DNA of 15,642 bases from CAYLNM01 sp964385045. GTDB lineage: Bacteria > Planctomycetota > Phycisphaerae > Phycisphaerales > SM1A02. The stretch is from positions 1-15,642 of the forward strand of contig CAYLNM010000110.1 of assembly GCA_964385045.1 (NCBI GenBank), in the 5' to 3' direction. Every line of letters begins with the position of its first letter. Within the stretch, counting starts at the first letter, position 1. The notes under the pieces were generated by a model. That model was not told where the DNA came from. It made no database searches and saw nothing but the letters and a program-made list of their open reading frames with translations. The position numbers and the translations under genes are program-made. Below, one piece after another: positions 1-7,700 of this stretch.

Positions 1-64
1 GCAAGCCGCCCCGCCGCCCGCCGGCCCGTCCGCCGCCCGCAAGCCGCGCCGCGGCCCGCCGGCC
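1..64. repeat. Imperfect 26-bp direct repeat at the window edge
   Basis: Two 26-bp units (1-26 and 39-64), both beginning GCAAGCCGC and ending GGCCCGCCGGCC-like, match at 24 of 26 positions with a period of 38 bp. A perfect 14-bp palindrome (CGGCCGATCGGCCG, 60-73) follows directly. The first unit touches the window start, so the array may extend further left. The sequence is almost pure G/C, so chance similarity is a real risk. Confidence 0.35.
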
Positions 65-239
65 GATCGGCCGCGGCGGGACCGGGCGTCCGGCCGTCGC
101 GTCGCATCCGCCCCGGGCCATGCCGCGATGGCAGGGGCGCGGCGGATCATCCGACCGCGCCGGCGGCCTCGGGGCGGGACCAATCGCCGCTGACGGGCAC
201 CGAACGCCGGCGGATCGTGGATTCGGCGGCATGGTTCGG

Positions 240-256
240 CTGGCACGGGGGTTGTG
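240..256 (+). promoter_or_regulatory. Sigma-54-type -24/-12 promoter
   Basis: The sequence reads CTGGCACGGGGGTTGTG. The -24 block TGGCACG is a perfect match to the RpoN consensus, and the -12 block is TTGT instead of TTGC. The essential spacing is exact: ten bases lie between the GG at 242-243 and the GT at 254-255. Transcription would start near 266, giving a leader of about 70 nt before the Hsp20 start codon at 339. The one mismatch is in the -12 dinucleotide. Confidence 0.5.
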
Positions 257-338
257 ACGGATGGCGGGGGCGATCGCATCCCGATCGGGACCGCCGCGTG
301 GCGGCCCGCCGGGTCGCGGCAAGGACAGGGAGCAGGGG

Positions 339-962
339 ATGAATCGATTCGGATCGGGATACGACGATCTCTTCGAGGCCTTCGGCGTGGGCGGCTCGGG
401 CCCGCACGACGCGGACGACCCGGCCGCTCGGGACGACGAGCTCGATGATCAGGCCGCGGAGGCCGCGGAGGCCGCCGGGGCCGCCGACGGGATCGAGCCG
501 CCTCCCGGGGCGCCCGACCTCGCCGCCTTCCTCGCCGAGGCCGCCCGGGCCGCCGACGAGCGGGATCGGGGGCACCGCGGCGGGTCCGCGGGTCGCGGCG
601 GCCGGGGCGTCCCTCGGATGGTCGCCCCGGTCGACGTGGTCGAGATCCCCGAGGGTCTGCTGATGGTCTTCGACCTGCCCGGCGTCTCGGAGGCGGACGT
701 CGAGCTCGCCGCCGCCCCGCGGGCCATCCGCCTGCGGGCCACGCGGCGGCTGCCGCTGCCCCCGGGGGCTCGGTCCATTCGCCGTGAGCGACCCGCGGGC
801 CGCGTGGAGCGGGTGGTGCCGGTGCCGGGGGGCTTCGACGCGGCCGGCCTCGAGGCGCGGCTGTCGGCCGGCGTCCTCGCGGTGATGGTGCCGCGGCACG
901 AGGCCTCGGGCCATGATCCCGGCGACGCCTTCGATGGCCGCGGCGAGTGGTCCGGCGACTGA
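339..962 (+). CDS. hsp20: Hsp20/alpha-crystallin family small heat-shock protein
   Basis: This 207-residue protein is a small heat-shock chaperone, an ATP-independent holdase for unfolding cytoplasmic proteins. Residues about 96-186 form the alpha-crystallin domain: it opens APVDVVEIPEGLLMVFDLPGV and closes with the diagnostic A-x-x-x-G-V-L pattern in ARLSAGVLAVMVPR. Residues 1-95 are an unusually long, acidic, Ala/Gly-rich N-terminal arm, with a Gly/Arg stretch at 79-92. The I-x-I motif that normally docks the C-terminal tail into neighbouring subunits is absent from the tail after residue 186. I chose the ATG at 339 because GGGAG (328-332) sits 6 nt upstream; an in-frame ATG at 261 has no such site. 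A sigma-54-like promoter lies about 85 nt upstream. The family call is firm, but oligomerisation behaviour cannot be predicted. Confidence 0.85.
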   Translation: MNRFGSGYDDLFEAFGVGGSGPHDADDPAARDDELDDQAAEAAEAAGAADGIEPPPGAPDLAAFLAEAARAADERDRGHRGGSAGRGGRGVPRMVAPVDVVEIPEGLLMVFDLPGVSEADVELAAAPRAIRLRATRRLPLPPGARSIRRERPAGRVERVVPVPGGFDAAGLEARLSAGVLAVMVPRHEASGHDPGDAFDGRGEWSGD

Positions 963-1305
963 GCGGCCGCCGTCGTCGGCGGGCCCCGGCGACGTCGCCG
1001 CGCGACCGGACCACGACCACGGTGCGCCGCCGGAGCCTTCGATCCGCCGCGGCATCACGGCACCCGGTCGAGCCCGCGCGGGCCCGCGTGGCGAATCCGG
1101 TCCCGCTTGGCCATCGATCCTCGCTCGTGGGCGGTCGGTGGAACCCGGATTGATCACGGCAGGCCGACGAACACTGAATGACCCGCCGTCGTTCGACGTT
1201 CGACCACGCGTCGTCCACCCTCGGGCGACGATCGCCGAGACCCGCGACCAGCACGTCGGCGCGGGCCCGGCCGACCCCCACGTCCCGCAGCCGGAGGTGA
1301 CCTCC
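963..1305. other. Gap between hsp20 and htrA; possible ECF promoter
   Basis: No gene is supported. The 343 bases contain no TA dinucleotide on inspection, so a sigma-70-type -10 box cannot be placed. The only A/T-richer patch is about 1141-1180. It starts with GGAACCC (1140-1146), which resembles the -35 element of ECF (RpoE-like) promoters. A matching -10 around 1163-1168 (GCCGAC) is weak. Upstream in-frame ATG codons exist, for example at 913, but the translation before residue 132 of that frame has no protein-like features. Confidence 0.3.
1293..1297 (+). promoter_or_regulatory. Shine-Dalgarno site that fixes the htrA start
   Basis: GGAGG ends 8 nt before the ATG at 1306. This is the reason for choosing 1306 over the longer in-frame extension to 913. 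Confidence 0.8.
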
Positions 1306-2835
1306 ATGCCATCCGCCGACGCCCCCCGTCTTCGCCTCGGAACGCTCGTCCTGACCGCGGCCGCCGCCGCCGGCGGGACCTTCGCCCTGCTCGGCGGCGG
1401 AGCCGGACTCGTGGAGCGGCGGGCCCTCGCCGACGCACCCGCTCCGGCGGTGGCGATCGCCGAGGACGACCTCACCGCGGCCGAGTCGCTCTCCCGCGCC
1501 TTCGCCGCGGTCTCGGAGCGCATCGGTCCCGCGGTCGTCTCCATCGACTCGGTGCAGACGGTCACCGCCCAGCCCCGGCCGCGCATGCCGTTCCCCTTCT
1601 TCGAGGACTTCGAGCGCGGCCAGCCCGACCAGGAGCCGCGCGAGTTCCGGCGCGGCGGACAGGGCTCCGGGTTCGTCGTCCGCAGCGACGGCTACATCGT
1701 CACCAACAACCACGTGGTCGACGGGGCCGACGAGCTGACCGTGCGTCTGTCCGACGGCCGCTCGTTCGAGGCCGACGTCGTCGGCACCGATCCGCAGTCC
1801 GATCTCGCGGTCCTGCGGGTCGAAGCCACCGGCCTGACCACGATCTCGTTCGCCGACCCGGAGTCGCTCCGCGTCGGCCAGTGGGTCGTCGCCGCCGGCA
1901 ACCCGTTCGGCCTCGGATCCACGATCACGGCCGGGATCGTCAGCGCGACCGGTCGCGGCATCGGCATCAACCGCTACGAGAACTTCATCCAGACCGACGC
2001 TGCCATCAACCCCGGCAACTCGGGTGGCCCGCTGCTCAACCTCCGCGGCGAGGTGGTGGGCGTGAACACCGCGATCTTCAGCCGCACCGGCGGAAACGTC
2101 GGCATCGGCTTCGCGATCCCGGTCGACCTCGTGGAGCCGGTCATCGAGCAGCTCATCGATGCGGGCACGGTGCGCCGCGGCTACCTCGGCGTCCTCATGC
2201 AGCCCCTGAACGACGCACTCGCGCGGCGCCTGCGCTTCGACGGCGAGGGCGTGGTGGTCAGCCAGGTCGTCGAGGACGGCCCCGCGGCCGAGGCCGGTCT
2301 CGAGCCGCTGGACGTCGTGGTCGCGGTGGACGGCGAGCCCGTCGACTCGCCGGCCCAGCTCGGGCTCGCGATCGGCAGCCGGCAGCCGGGCGACGCGATC
2401 GAGCTCAGGATCGTCCGCGACCGACGCGAGCGCACGATCCGGGTGGAGCTCGCCGAGCTCACCGAGGAGGTGCTCGCGGGCGGCCAGCCTCAGCGGCGGC
2501 CCGGCCCGGAGCGCGACCGCGACCGCACCGCCGAGGCCCAGCGAACCTTCGGGCTGGAGCTGCAGCCGCTGACCGAGGAGCTCGCCGGCCGGCTGGGGCT
2601 CGAGGGGCTCGAGGGCGGCCTGGTGATCGGATCGGTGCGGCCCGGCTCGCCCGCCGACGAGGCGGGGCTCGCCCCCCGCATGGTGATCGTCGAGGCGGAG
2701 AACCGCACCGTCCGGACGGCCGAGGACTGGGCCGAGGCGGTCGAGGCCGCGGACCGCGAGGCCGGCATGCTCCTCTCGGTGCGGGCCGGCGAGGCGAGCC
2801 GCTTCGTGGTGCTCGAGTTCCCCGCCGAAGACTGA
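1306..2835 (+). CDS. htrA: HtrA/DegP-family periplasmic serine protease with two PDZ domains
   Basis: This 509-residue trypsin-like serine endoprotease should degrade or refold misfolded envelope proteins. Residues 10-36 form a hydrophobic N-terminal export signal or anchor, followed by an ALADAPA stretch that could be a cleavage site. The protease domain spans about 60-285. The catalytic triad is complete: His136 in TNNHVVDG, Asp166 in SDLAVLRV and Ser239 in GNSGGPLL, with the activation-loop segment NPFGLGSTITAGIVSA also conserved. PDZ1 covers about 291-382 (it starts RGYLGVLMQPL) and PDZ2 about 415-505, separated by a charged Arg/Glu/Pro linker (393-412). Length and order match the DegP/DegQ/MucD group. 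The gene is downstream of hsp20 with a 343-nt gap, so the two share a theme but need not share a transcript. The family assignment is certain; the exact paralogue (DegP, DegQ or MucD) is not. Confidence 0.95.
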   Translation: MPSADAPRLRLGTLVLTAAAAAGGTFALLGGGAGLVERRALADAPAPAVAIAEDDLTAAESLSRAFAAVSERIGPAVVSIDSVQTVTAQPRPRMPFPFFEDFERGQPDQEPREFRRGGQGSGFVVRSDGYIVTNNHVVDGADELTVRLSDGRSFEADVVGTDPQSDLAVLRVEATGLTTISFADPESLRVGQWVVAAGNPFGLGSTITAGIVSATGRGIGINRYENFIQTDAAINPGNSGGPLLNLRGEVVGVNTAIFSRTGGNVGIGFAIPVDLVEPVIEQLIDAGTVRRGYLGVLMQPLNDALARRLRFDGEGVVVSQVVEDGPAAEAGLEPLDVVVAVDGEPVDSPAQLGLAIGSRQPGDAIELRIVRDRRERTIRVELAELTEEVLAGGQPQRRPGPERDRDRTAEAQRTFGLELQPLTEELAGRLGLEGLEGGLVIGSVRPGSPADEAGLAPRMVIVEAENRTVRTAEDWAEAVEAADREAGMLLSVRAGEASRFVVLEFPAED

Positions 2836-2846
2836 TCGCCCCGCCG

Positions 2847-2898
2847 GGCCCCGCCACGGCCCCGCCACGGCCCCGCCACGGCCCCGCCACGGCCCCGC
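2847..2898. repeat. 11-bp tandem repeat array (GGCCCCGCCAC)
   Basis: Four perfect, directly adjacent copies of GGCCCCGCCAC occupy 2847-2890, followed by a partial fifth copy (GGCCCCGC). The array begins 11 bases after the htrA stop codon. It does not encode protein in any frame I trust. Arrays like this commonly vary in copy number by replication slippage. Confidence 0.9.
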
Positions 2899-2941
2899 GG
2901 GGGTGACGGCCGGCCCGGCGTCCCGCGCCCCGAATCCACGC

Positions 2942-2973
2942 ACAGGCCCCTCGCCCACGGGCGGGGGGCCTGT
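2942..2973 (+). terminator. Strong GC hairpin after htrA
   Basis: ACAGGCCCCTCGCCC pairs with GGGCGGGGGGCCTGT across a two-base centre. Allowing the innermost bases to open, the stem is about 13 bp with one T-G wobble. No T tract follows, so this is a terminator by position and strength only. It lies about 105 nt after the htrA stop. Confidence 0.55.
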
Positions 2974-3152
2974 CGCATGTCCGGCCCCGCTCCTCGGCCC
3001 CCGCGGCGGCACGTCCGAGTAGTCGGCGGGGGGGGCGGGTGCACGTCGCGCCGCGGTGGTTTCCGCCACTCCGGGCTCCGCCCGGCTGAACGCGGGCTCC
3101 CCGTCGGCCGATGCCTTCCGCGTCCGCGACGAGCCCCCGAGGAAGCCGTCAG

Positions 3153-4280
3153 ATGTCCACCGAGTCGTCGAAGCCGATCAAGTCGATCCGGTACCCGGAC
3201 CGTCTCGTCGAGCTCCTCCTGAACCAGCTCGACAACGAGCCGGTCGACGAGCGCGCGCGGCTGAAGCGGGTGCACAAGCGGTTCCCGTACCGCGTGGCGT
3301 CGATGCCGATTCGGATGCAGCAGCCCGGATCGCCGACCGCGGCCCACTACCTCGTCCACACGCGCAACATCAGCGCCGGCGGCCTCGCCTTCCTGCACGG
3401 TGGATTCGTCCACATCGGATCGAAGGTCCTCGCCCAGCCGGTCCGCCAGGACGGGATGTGGAGCGACGTGCTCGGCCGCGTCGTGAGCTGCCGGTACATC
3501 GAGCGCGGCATCCACGAGGTGTGCGTCAAGTTCGAGGAGCAGATCGACCCGAGCCAGTTCTGCGCCGCCGCGGTGACCTACGACTTCCTGCTCGTCGAGG
3601 ACGACGACGCGATCTCCCGCCTCGCCGAGCATCATCTCGGCATGCTCAACGTCGAGGTGACCCGGGCCCGCCACGGCCGGGAGGCGGTGCGGCTCGCCTC
3701 CGAGAACCGCTACGACTGCATCCTGATGGACATGGAGATGCCCATCATGAACGGGTGGGATGCGGTGACGACGATCCGCAGCAAGGGCTACACGGGCCGG
3801 ATCGTGGCGGTGACCGCGCTGCACGGTCCCGAGGACGAGCAGAAGTGCCTCGAGGCGGGCTGCAACGACTACGTGGCCAAGCCGGTGATGCCCAACACCT
3901 TCCGCCGGATCCTCGACGGGGTGAACGAGGAGCCGATCCTGAGCCGCTTCCACGAGGATCCAGGGATGCGGGACATGATCGGCGACTTCTGCGACGGCAT
4001 CCCGGCCGAGCTGCGGCAGCTTCGCGAGCTCGAGGCCGCGAGCGACCGCGCCGGCATCCTGCGGTGGGCCCGGAAGCTCCGCGGCTCCGCCGGCAGCTTC
4101 GGGTACGACCTGCTGGTTCAGGCCACCGAGACGATCGAGATCGACGTCGAGACCGACGTCGACGAGCAGCGGCTCGCCCAGTCGATCGGCAGCCTCGTCG
4201 ACGTCGCCAAGCGGCTTGCGCCGCCTTCGCGGCCCCGCTCGGAGCGGCCGGCCGACGAGGGGCGCTCCGAGGCCGCCTGA
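3153..4280 (+). CDS. PilZ - response regulator receiver - degenerate HPt protein
   Basis: This 375-residue cytoplasmic protein is a probable signalling integrator. PilZ (about 38-130) keeps the c-di-GMP signature: R43-F-P-Y-R47 (RxxxR) and N72-I-S-A-G-G77 (NxSxxG). The receiver domain (about 143-257) has the acidic pocket E149/D150/D151, phospho-acceptor Asp193 in LMDMEMP, Thr221 and Lys243, so it should be phosphorylatable. Residues about 258-355 are helical and look like an HPt domain around ARKLRGSAGSFG (306-317), but the phospho-accepting His of the usual AHxLKGSA motif is Arg307. The tail after 355 is charged and probably disordered. GAGGAAG (3139-3145) lies 7 nt before the ATG at 3153; an in-frame ATG at 3111 has no such site. 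No sensor kinase is adjacent. PilZ and REC are secure; the HPt-like call is by motif alignment by eye. Confidence 0.88.
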   Translation: MSTESSKPIKSIRYPDRLVELLLNQLDNEPVDERARLKRVHKRFPYRVASMPIRMQQPGSPTAAHYLVHTRNISAGGLAFLHGGFVHIGSKVLAQPVRQDGMWSDVLGRVVSCRYIERGIHEVCVKFEEQIDPSQFCAAAVTYDFLLVEDDDAISRLAEHHLGMLNVEVTRARHGREAVRLASENRYDCILMDMEMPIMNGWDAVTTIRSKGYTGRIVAVTALHGPEDEQKCLEAGCNDYVAKPVMPNTFRRILDGVNEEPILSRFHEDPGMRDMIGDFCDGIPAELRQLRELEAASDRAGILRWARKLRGSAGSFGYDLLVQATETIEIDVETDVDEQRLAQSIGSLVDVAKRLAPPSRPRSERPADEGRSEAA

Positions 4281-4302
4281 GCGGCCGCCGGGGTCACATG
4301 CA

Positions 4303-4330
4303 GGGCCGCGGGGCGGCAAGGCCGCGGCCC
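4303..4330 (+). terminator. Hairpin after the PilZ gene
   Basis: GGGCCGCGG (4303-4311) and CCGCGGCCC (4322-4330) form a perfect 9-bp stem with a 10-nt loop, 22 nt after the PilZ gene stop. There is no T tract. It is a plausible terminator for that gene. Confidence 0.5.
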
Positions 4331-4357
4331 GCCCGCCCGCGGGGCGGCCGCGTCCCT

Positions 4358-4377
4358 CCGGGCACTCGCGTGCCCGG
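4358..4377. repeat. Perfect 8-bp inverted repeat with tetraloop
   Basis: CCGGGCAC-TCGC-GTGCCCGG forms an 8-bp perfect stem with a 4-nt loop. It sits 28 nt beyond the previous hairpin and may be a second, bidirectional terminator or an RNA 3'-end stabiliser. Confidence 0.6.
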
Positions 4378-4509
4378 CCCCGGGTGCGATCGTCGGGCAC
4401 GTCTCGCCCTGCGGCGGCCCGTCCTCGGGCAATCCCGGCGCGGACCGCCGGGCTCCGCGGCCGATGCCGACGGGCCGAGCCCACTCGTGGGTCCCCGGTC
4501 CGCGCCGGT

Positions 4510-4551
4510 CTCCCGGCTCCCGGCTCCCGGCTCCCGGCTCCCGGCTCCCGT
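4510..4551. repeat. 7-bp tandem repeat (CTCCCGG), G-quadruplex motif on minus strand
   Basis: Five perfect copies of CTCCCGG (4510-4544) and a sixth with one change (CTCCCGT) run without interruption. Read on the minus strand, they give five GGG tracts separated by four-base loops, which fits the canonical G3+N1-7 quadruplex rule. The array lies about 84 bp upstream of the proposed -10 element of the autotransporter gene. Confidence 0.9.
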
Positions 4552-4634
4552 CTCCTGCCCCATGCTTCCCGACCTTCGGCCTCCGACCTCCGACCTCACG
4601 AGCTCCGCGCCGCGGCCGCGAGCCTCCGGCGTGC

Positions 4635-4640
4635 TACATT
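4635..4640 (+). promoter_or_regulatory. Candidate -10 element of the autotransporter gene
   Basis: TACATT is preceded by TGC, giving an extended -10 arrangement (TGCTACATT). Transcription would begin near 4647, about 100 nt before the ATG at 4747. No TTGACA-like -35 is visible. Confidence 0.4.
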
Positions 4641-4746
4641 CCGCGATCCGAGTCCCGTCGCCTCCGGGACCCGTCGCCGGCGCGCCGTCGCCGGCAGGCG
4701 GGATGTCCGCCCGAGGCCCGGGCCGGACGACCGAGAGGCCTTTCGG

Positions 4747-7700
4747 ATGAACGACCCCGTCCGCACCGATCCCCGCCCGTCCCGCTCCCGGCGTCGGGCC
4801 GTCGCCCACGCCGCATCCCGGGCGACGGTCACGCTCTCGGGGCCGCCCGCCGCCCGGGCGGCGGCGCCCGCCCTGCTCGCGGCCCTCGCCGCCGCGCTGC
4901 CCGCGCCCGCCGCGATCACCTGGGACGGCGGCGGGGGCAACGGCGAGTTCCAGAATCCCGCCAACTGGAACGGCACCGACCCCGACGCCGACGACGACGG
5001 CATCCTCGACGACGGCGACCTGATCTTCGCCGGGGCGGTCCAGACGTCGGTGGTGGTCGACATCGACTACTCGGGGATCGACTCGATCACCTTCGCCGGC
5101 GACGCGGACACCTTCACGATCGACGGCGACGGTGCGGGCGACCCGGAGCAGCTGAGCTTCAACGATGGGGCGAGCATCGTCAACGACTCGACGGTCGCCG
5201 GCGACATGACCTTCGGCGGCGGCCTCGAGCTGCTGTTCACGGGCGACGCGACGATCACCAACAACGACGCCAACGGCGACAGCGCGATCGTCATCGACTC
5301 GAACATCCTGCTCGGCGGCCCGAGCGACCTGCTGATCGACGGCACGGGCGACGTCACGATCAACGGGATCATCACCGGCGCGTCGAGCGAGCTCGACTTC
5401 CAGGGCACGGGCACCCTCACCCTCAACGGGGCCAGCAACTACGACGGCGGCACGTCGATCTCCTCCGGCACCGTGCTGGTGGGCGACGCGGCGGCCTTCG
5501 GCACCGGCGCGGTGCGGTTCCTCGGCGACGCGACGCTCGGGGCGACCGGCGGGGCGGTGGCCGGGGTCGCCAACGCGGTCCTCGTCGGCGACGGCGTCAC
5601 CCTCACGATCGGCGGCAGCGAGGACCTCGAGCTCGCCGGCAGCCTCAGCGGCAGTGGCTCGATCACGATCGACCTCGCGGGCTCGGCGGACGCCCTCACG
5701 CTCTCGGGGGCCAACGGCGGCCTGCTCGGCGGCATCACGCTCGCCGAGGGAACCCTCGTCGCGGGCACGAGCACCGCCCTCGGGGCCGGCTCGCTCACCG
5801 TCACCGGCCAGGACGGCAATGCCATCCTGCAGGCGGGGGCGGACGACCTGACGCTGGCCAATGCGATCGTCCTCGACGACGGGGCGGGCACCGCGGTGCT
5901 CGACGTCACCGGCGACACCGGCCTGAGCCTCTCCGGGGCGATCAGCGGCGACGGGGACCTCGAGATCGGGCTCGACGCCGGCGTCTTCCTCGCCCTCGGC
6001 GGGGCGAGCGGCGACTGGACCGGCGACACCATCATCGACAACGCGGGGGCGGGCCTGATCCTCGCGGGGAACGAGGCCCTCGGCTCCGGCACCCTGCGGC
6101 TGCAGGCCGATGGCGAGGTGCGCGGCAGCGGGGCGGGCCGCGAGCTGTCGAACGCGGTCGACCTGGGGGCGAGCACGCTCACCCTCGGGGCGGGCGACGA
6201 CTTCACGATCTCGGGCGTGATCTCGGGCTCGGGGGGCGTGATCCTCGATGCCGCCGACACGCGGATCACGCTCTCGGGCACCAACACCTACACCGGGACC
6301 ACGACGCTGACGGGCGGCACCCTCGTCCTCGGCTCCGACGACGCCATCGGCGACGGGGCAGGCGGGGCGAGCCTCGCGATCGCCGGTGGCCTGCTCGGCA
6401 CCGGCGGGGCGACCGTCAGCCTCGACGAGGACATCACGGTCTCGGGCGACTTCGGCTTCGAGGACCTCGCCGGCGGGTCGCTGCGGCTGACCGGCGACGT
6501 GGACCTCGGCGACGCGGCCCGGACCATCACCTCCTCCGCCGACGAGGACGTCATCCTCGACGGCACGATCAGCTCCACCGGGCAGGACGACGGGCTCGTC
6601 AAGGCCGGCACCGGCCGGCTCATCCTCGCCGGCGACAACTCGGCCTGGAACGGCGGCGTCACCCTGAACGCGGGCTCGCTCGGGATCGGCGACGACGGCG
6701 CCCTCGGCGGCGCCGCGCTGGCCCTCGGCGGCGACGCGTCGATCTTCGCCTTCGACGACGCCCGGACGATCGCCAACGACGTCGACCTCGGCGAGAACAC
6801 CCTGACGATCACGGGCGAGAACGACCTGCGGCTCGACGGGGACCTCACTCAGTCCGGGGGCGACGCGAGCGTGATCGTGAACGCCACCGGCACCGTGACC
6901 TTCGCGGGCGCCGGCAGCGACTGGGCGGGCGGGACGACCATCGCCTCGGGCGACGTCGTGGTCGAGGACTCCGAGGCGCTGGGCACCGGCGACATCACGT
7001 TCTCCGGCGGCTCGCTCGCCGCGGGCGTGGCCGGGGTCGACCTCGACGAGGCGATCGTCGCGGCCGACCGCTTCACGATCACCGGCAGCGAGGACCTGAC
7101 GCTCTCGGGCGACGTCTCCGGCGCGGGCGGCATCACGGTGGACCTCGCCGATGCGGCCGACGTCCTGACCCTCGGCGGCACGAACAGCTTCGAGGGCGAC
7201 CTCGTCGTCGACCGCGGCCGCGTCGAGCTCCAGAACGGCGACGCCCTCGGCGACGGCGTGACGGCGAGCTTCGACGGCGACGAGGCGGGGACGCTCGTGC
7301 TCTCGGCCGACGAGACGATCGGGGCGCTCTCGGGCGGCGACGAGAACGACGGCGTCGAGCTCGGGGCGAGCACCCTCACCCTCGCGGGGCCGGCGGGCGG
7401 CGGCGCGTCCACCTTCGCCGGGGTGATCTCGGGCACGGGCGGGCTGACCGTCACCGGCGGCACCCACCTGCTCGACGGTGCGAGCACGTTCACCGGGGCC
7501 ACCACCGTGACGGGCGGCGTCCTCGGCGGCACCGGCTCGCTCGCCGGCGACCTCGTGATCGGCGACGGCGGCACGCTCGACGGCGGGGCCGCGGACGCGG
7601 TCGGGACCTTCACCGTCGGCGGCGGGTTCGACCTCCAGTCCGGGGCGACGTGGGTGGTCGACATCTCGGGGAGCGACCTGACGAGCTTCGACGTCCTCGA

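Larger units (their letters stand above)
1..338. other. Gene-free stretch upstream of the Hsp20 gene
   Basis: I see no supportable gene here. It holds the 26-bp direct repeat and palindrome at its left end and the sigma-54-like promoter at 240-256. The frame open from 261 into the Hsp20 gene has no ribosome binding site, so 261-338 is treated as leader RNA. Confidence 0.5.
2836..3152. other. Gap between htrA and the PilZ gene
   Basis: No gene is supported. It contains the 11-bp tandem repeat (2847-2898), the terminator-like hairpin (2942-2973), a run of eight G (3028-3035), and a small perfect hairpin CCGGGC-TCC-GCCCGG (3071-3085) that would lie in the leader of the following gene. I could not identify a -10 or -35 for that gene. 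Confidence 0.4.
4281..4746. other. Hairpin-rich spacer before the autotransporter gene
   Basis: No gene is supported across 466 bases. It contains two strong hairpins (4303-4330 and 4358-4377), the 7-bp tandem repeat (4510-4551), a short CCTCCGA direct repeat near 4576-4590, the promoter-like hexamer at 4635 and an approximately 100-nt leader. Frames open on both strands here are Arg/Pro-rich and look like GC-driven shadows. Confidence 0.5.

Noticed and set aside
913..1305. N-terminal extension of HtrA from an ATG at 913
   Set aside because: It overlaps the hsp20 end, lacks a ribosome site and would bury the export signal 130 residues inside the protein.
147..1586. Long minus-strand open frame across hsp20 and the start of htrA
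   Set aside because: It is antisense to two genes with clear family motifs, and its composition is Arg/Pro/Gly-rich without any domain.
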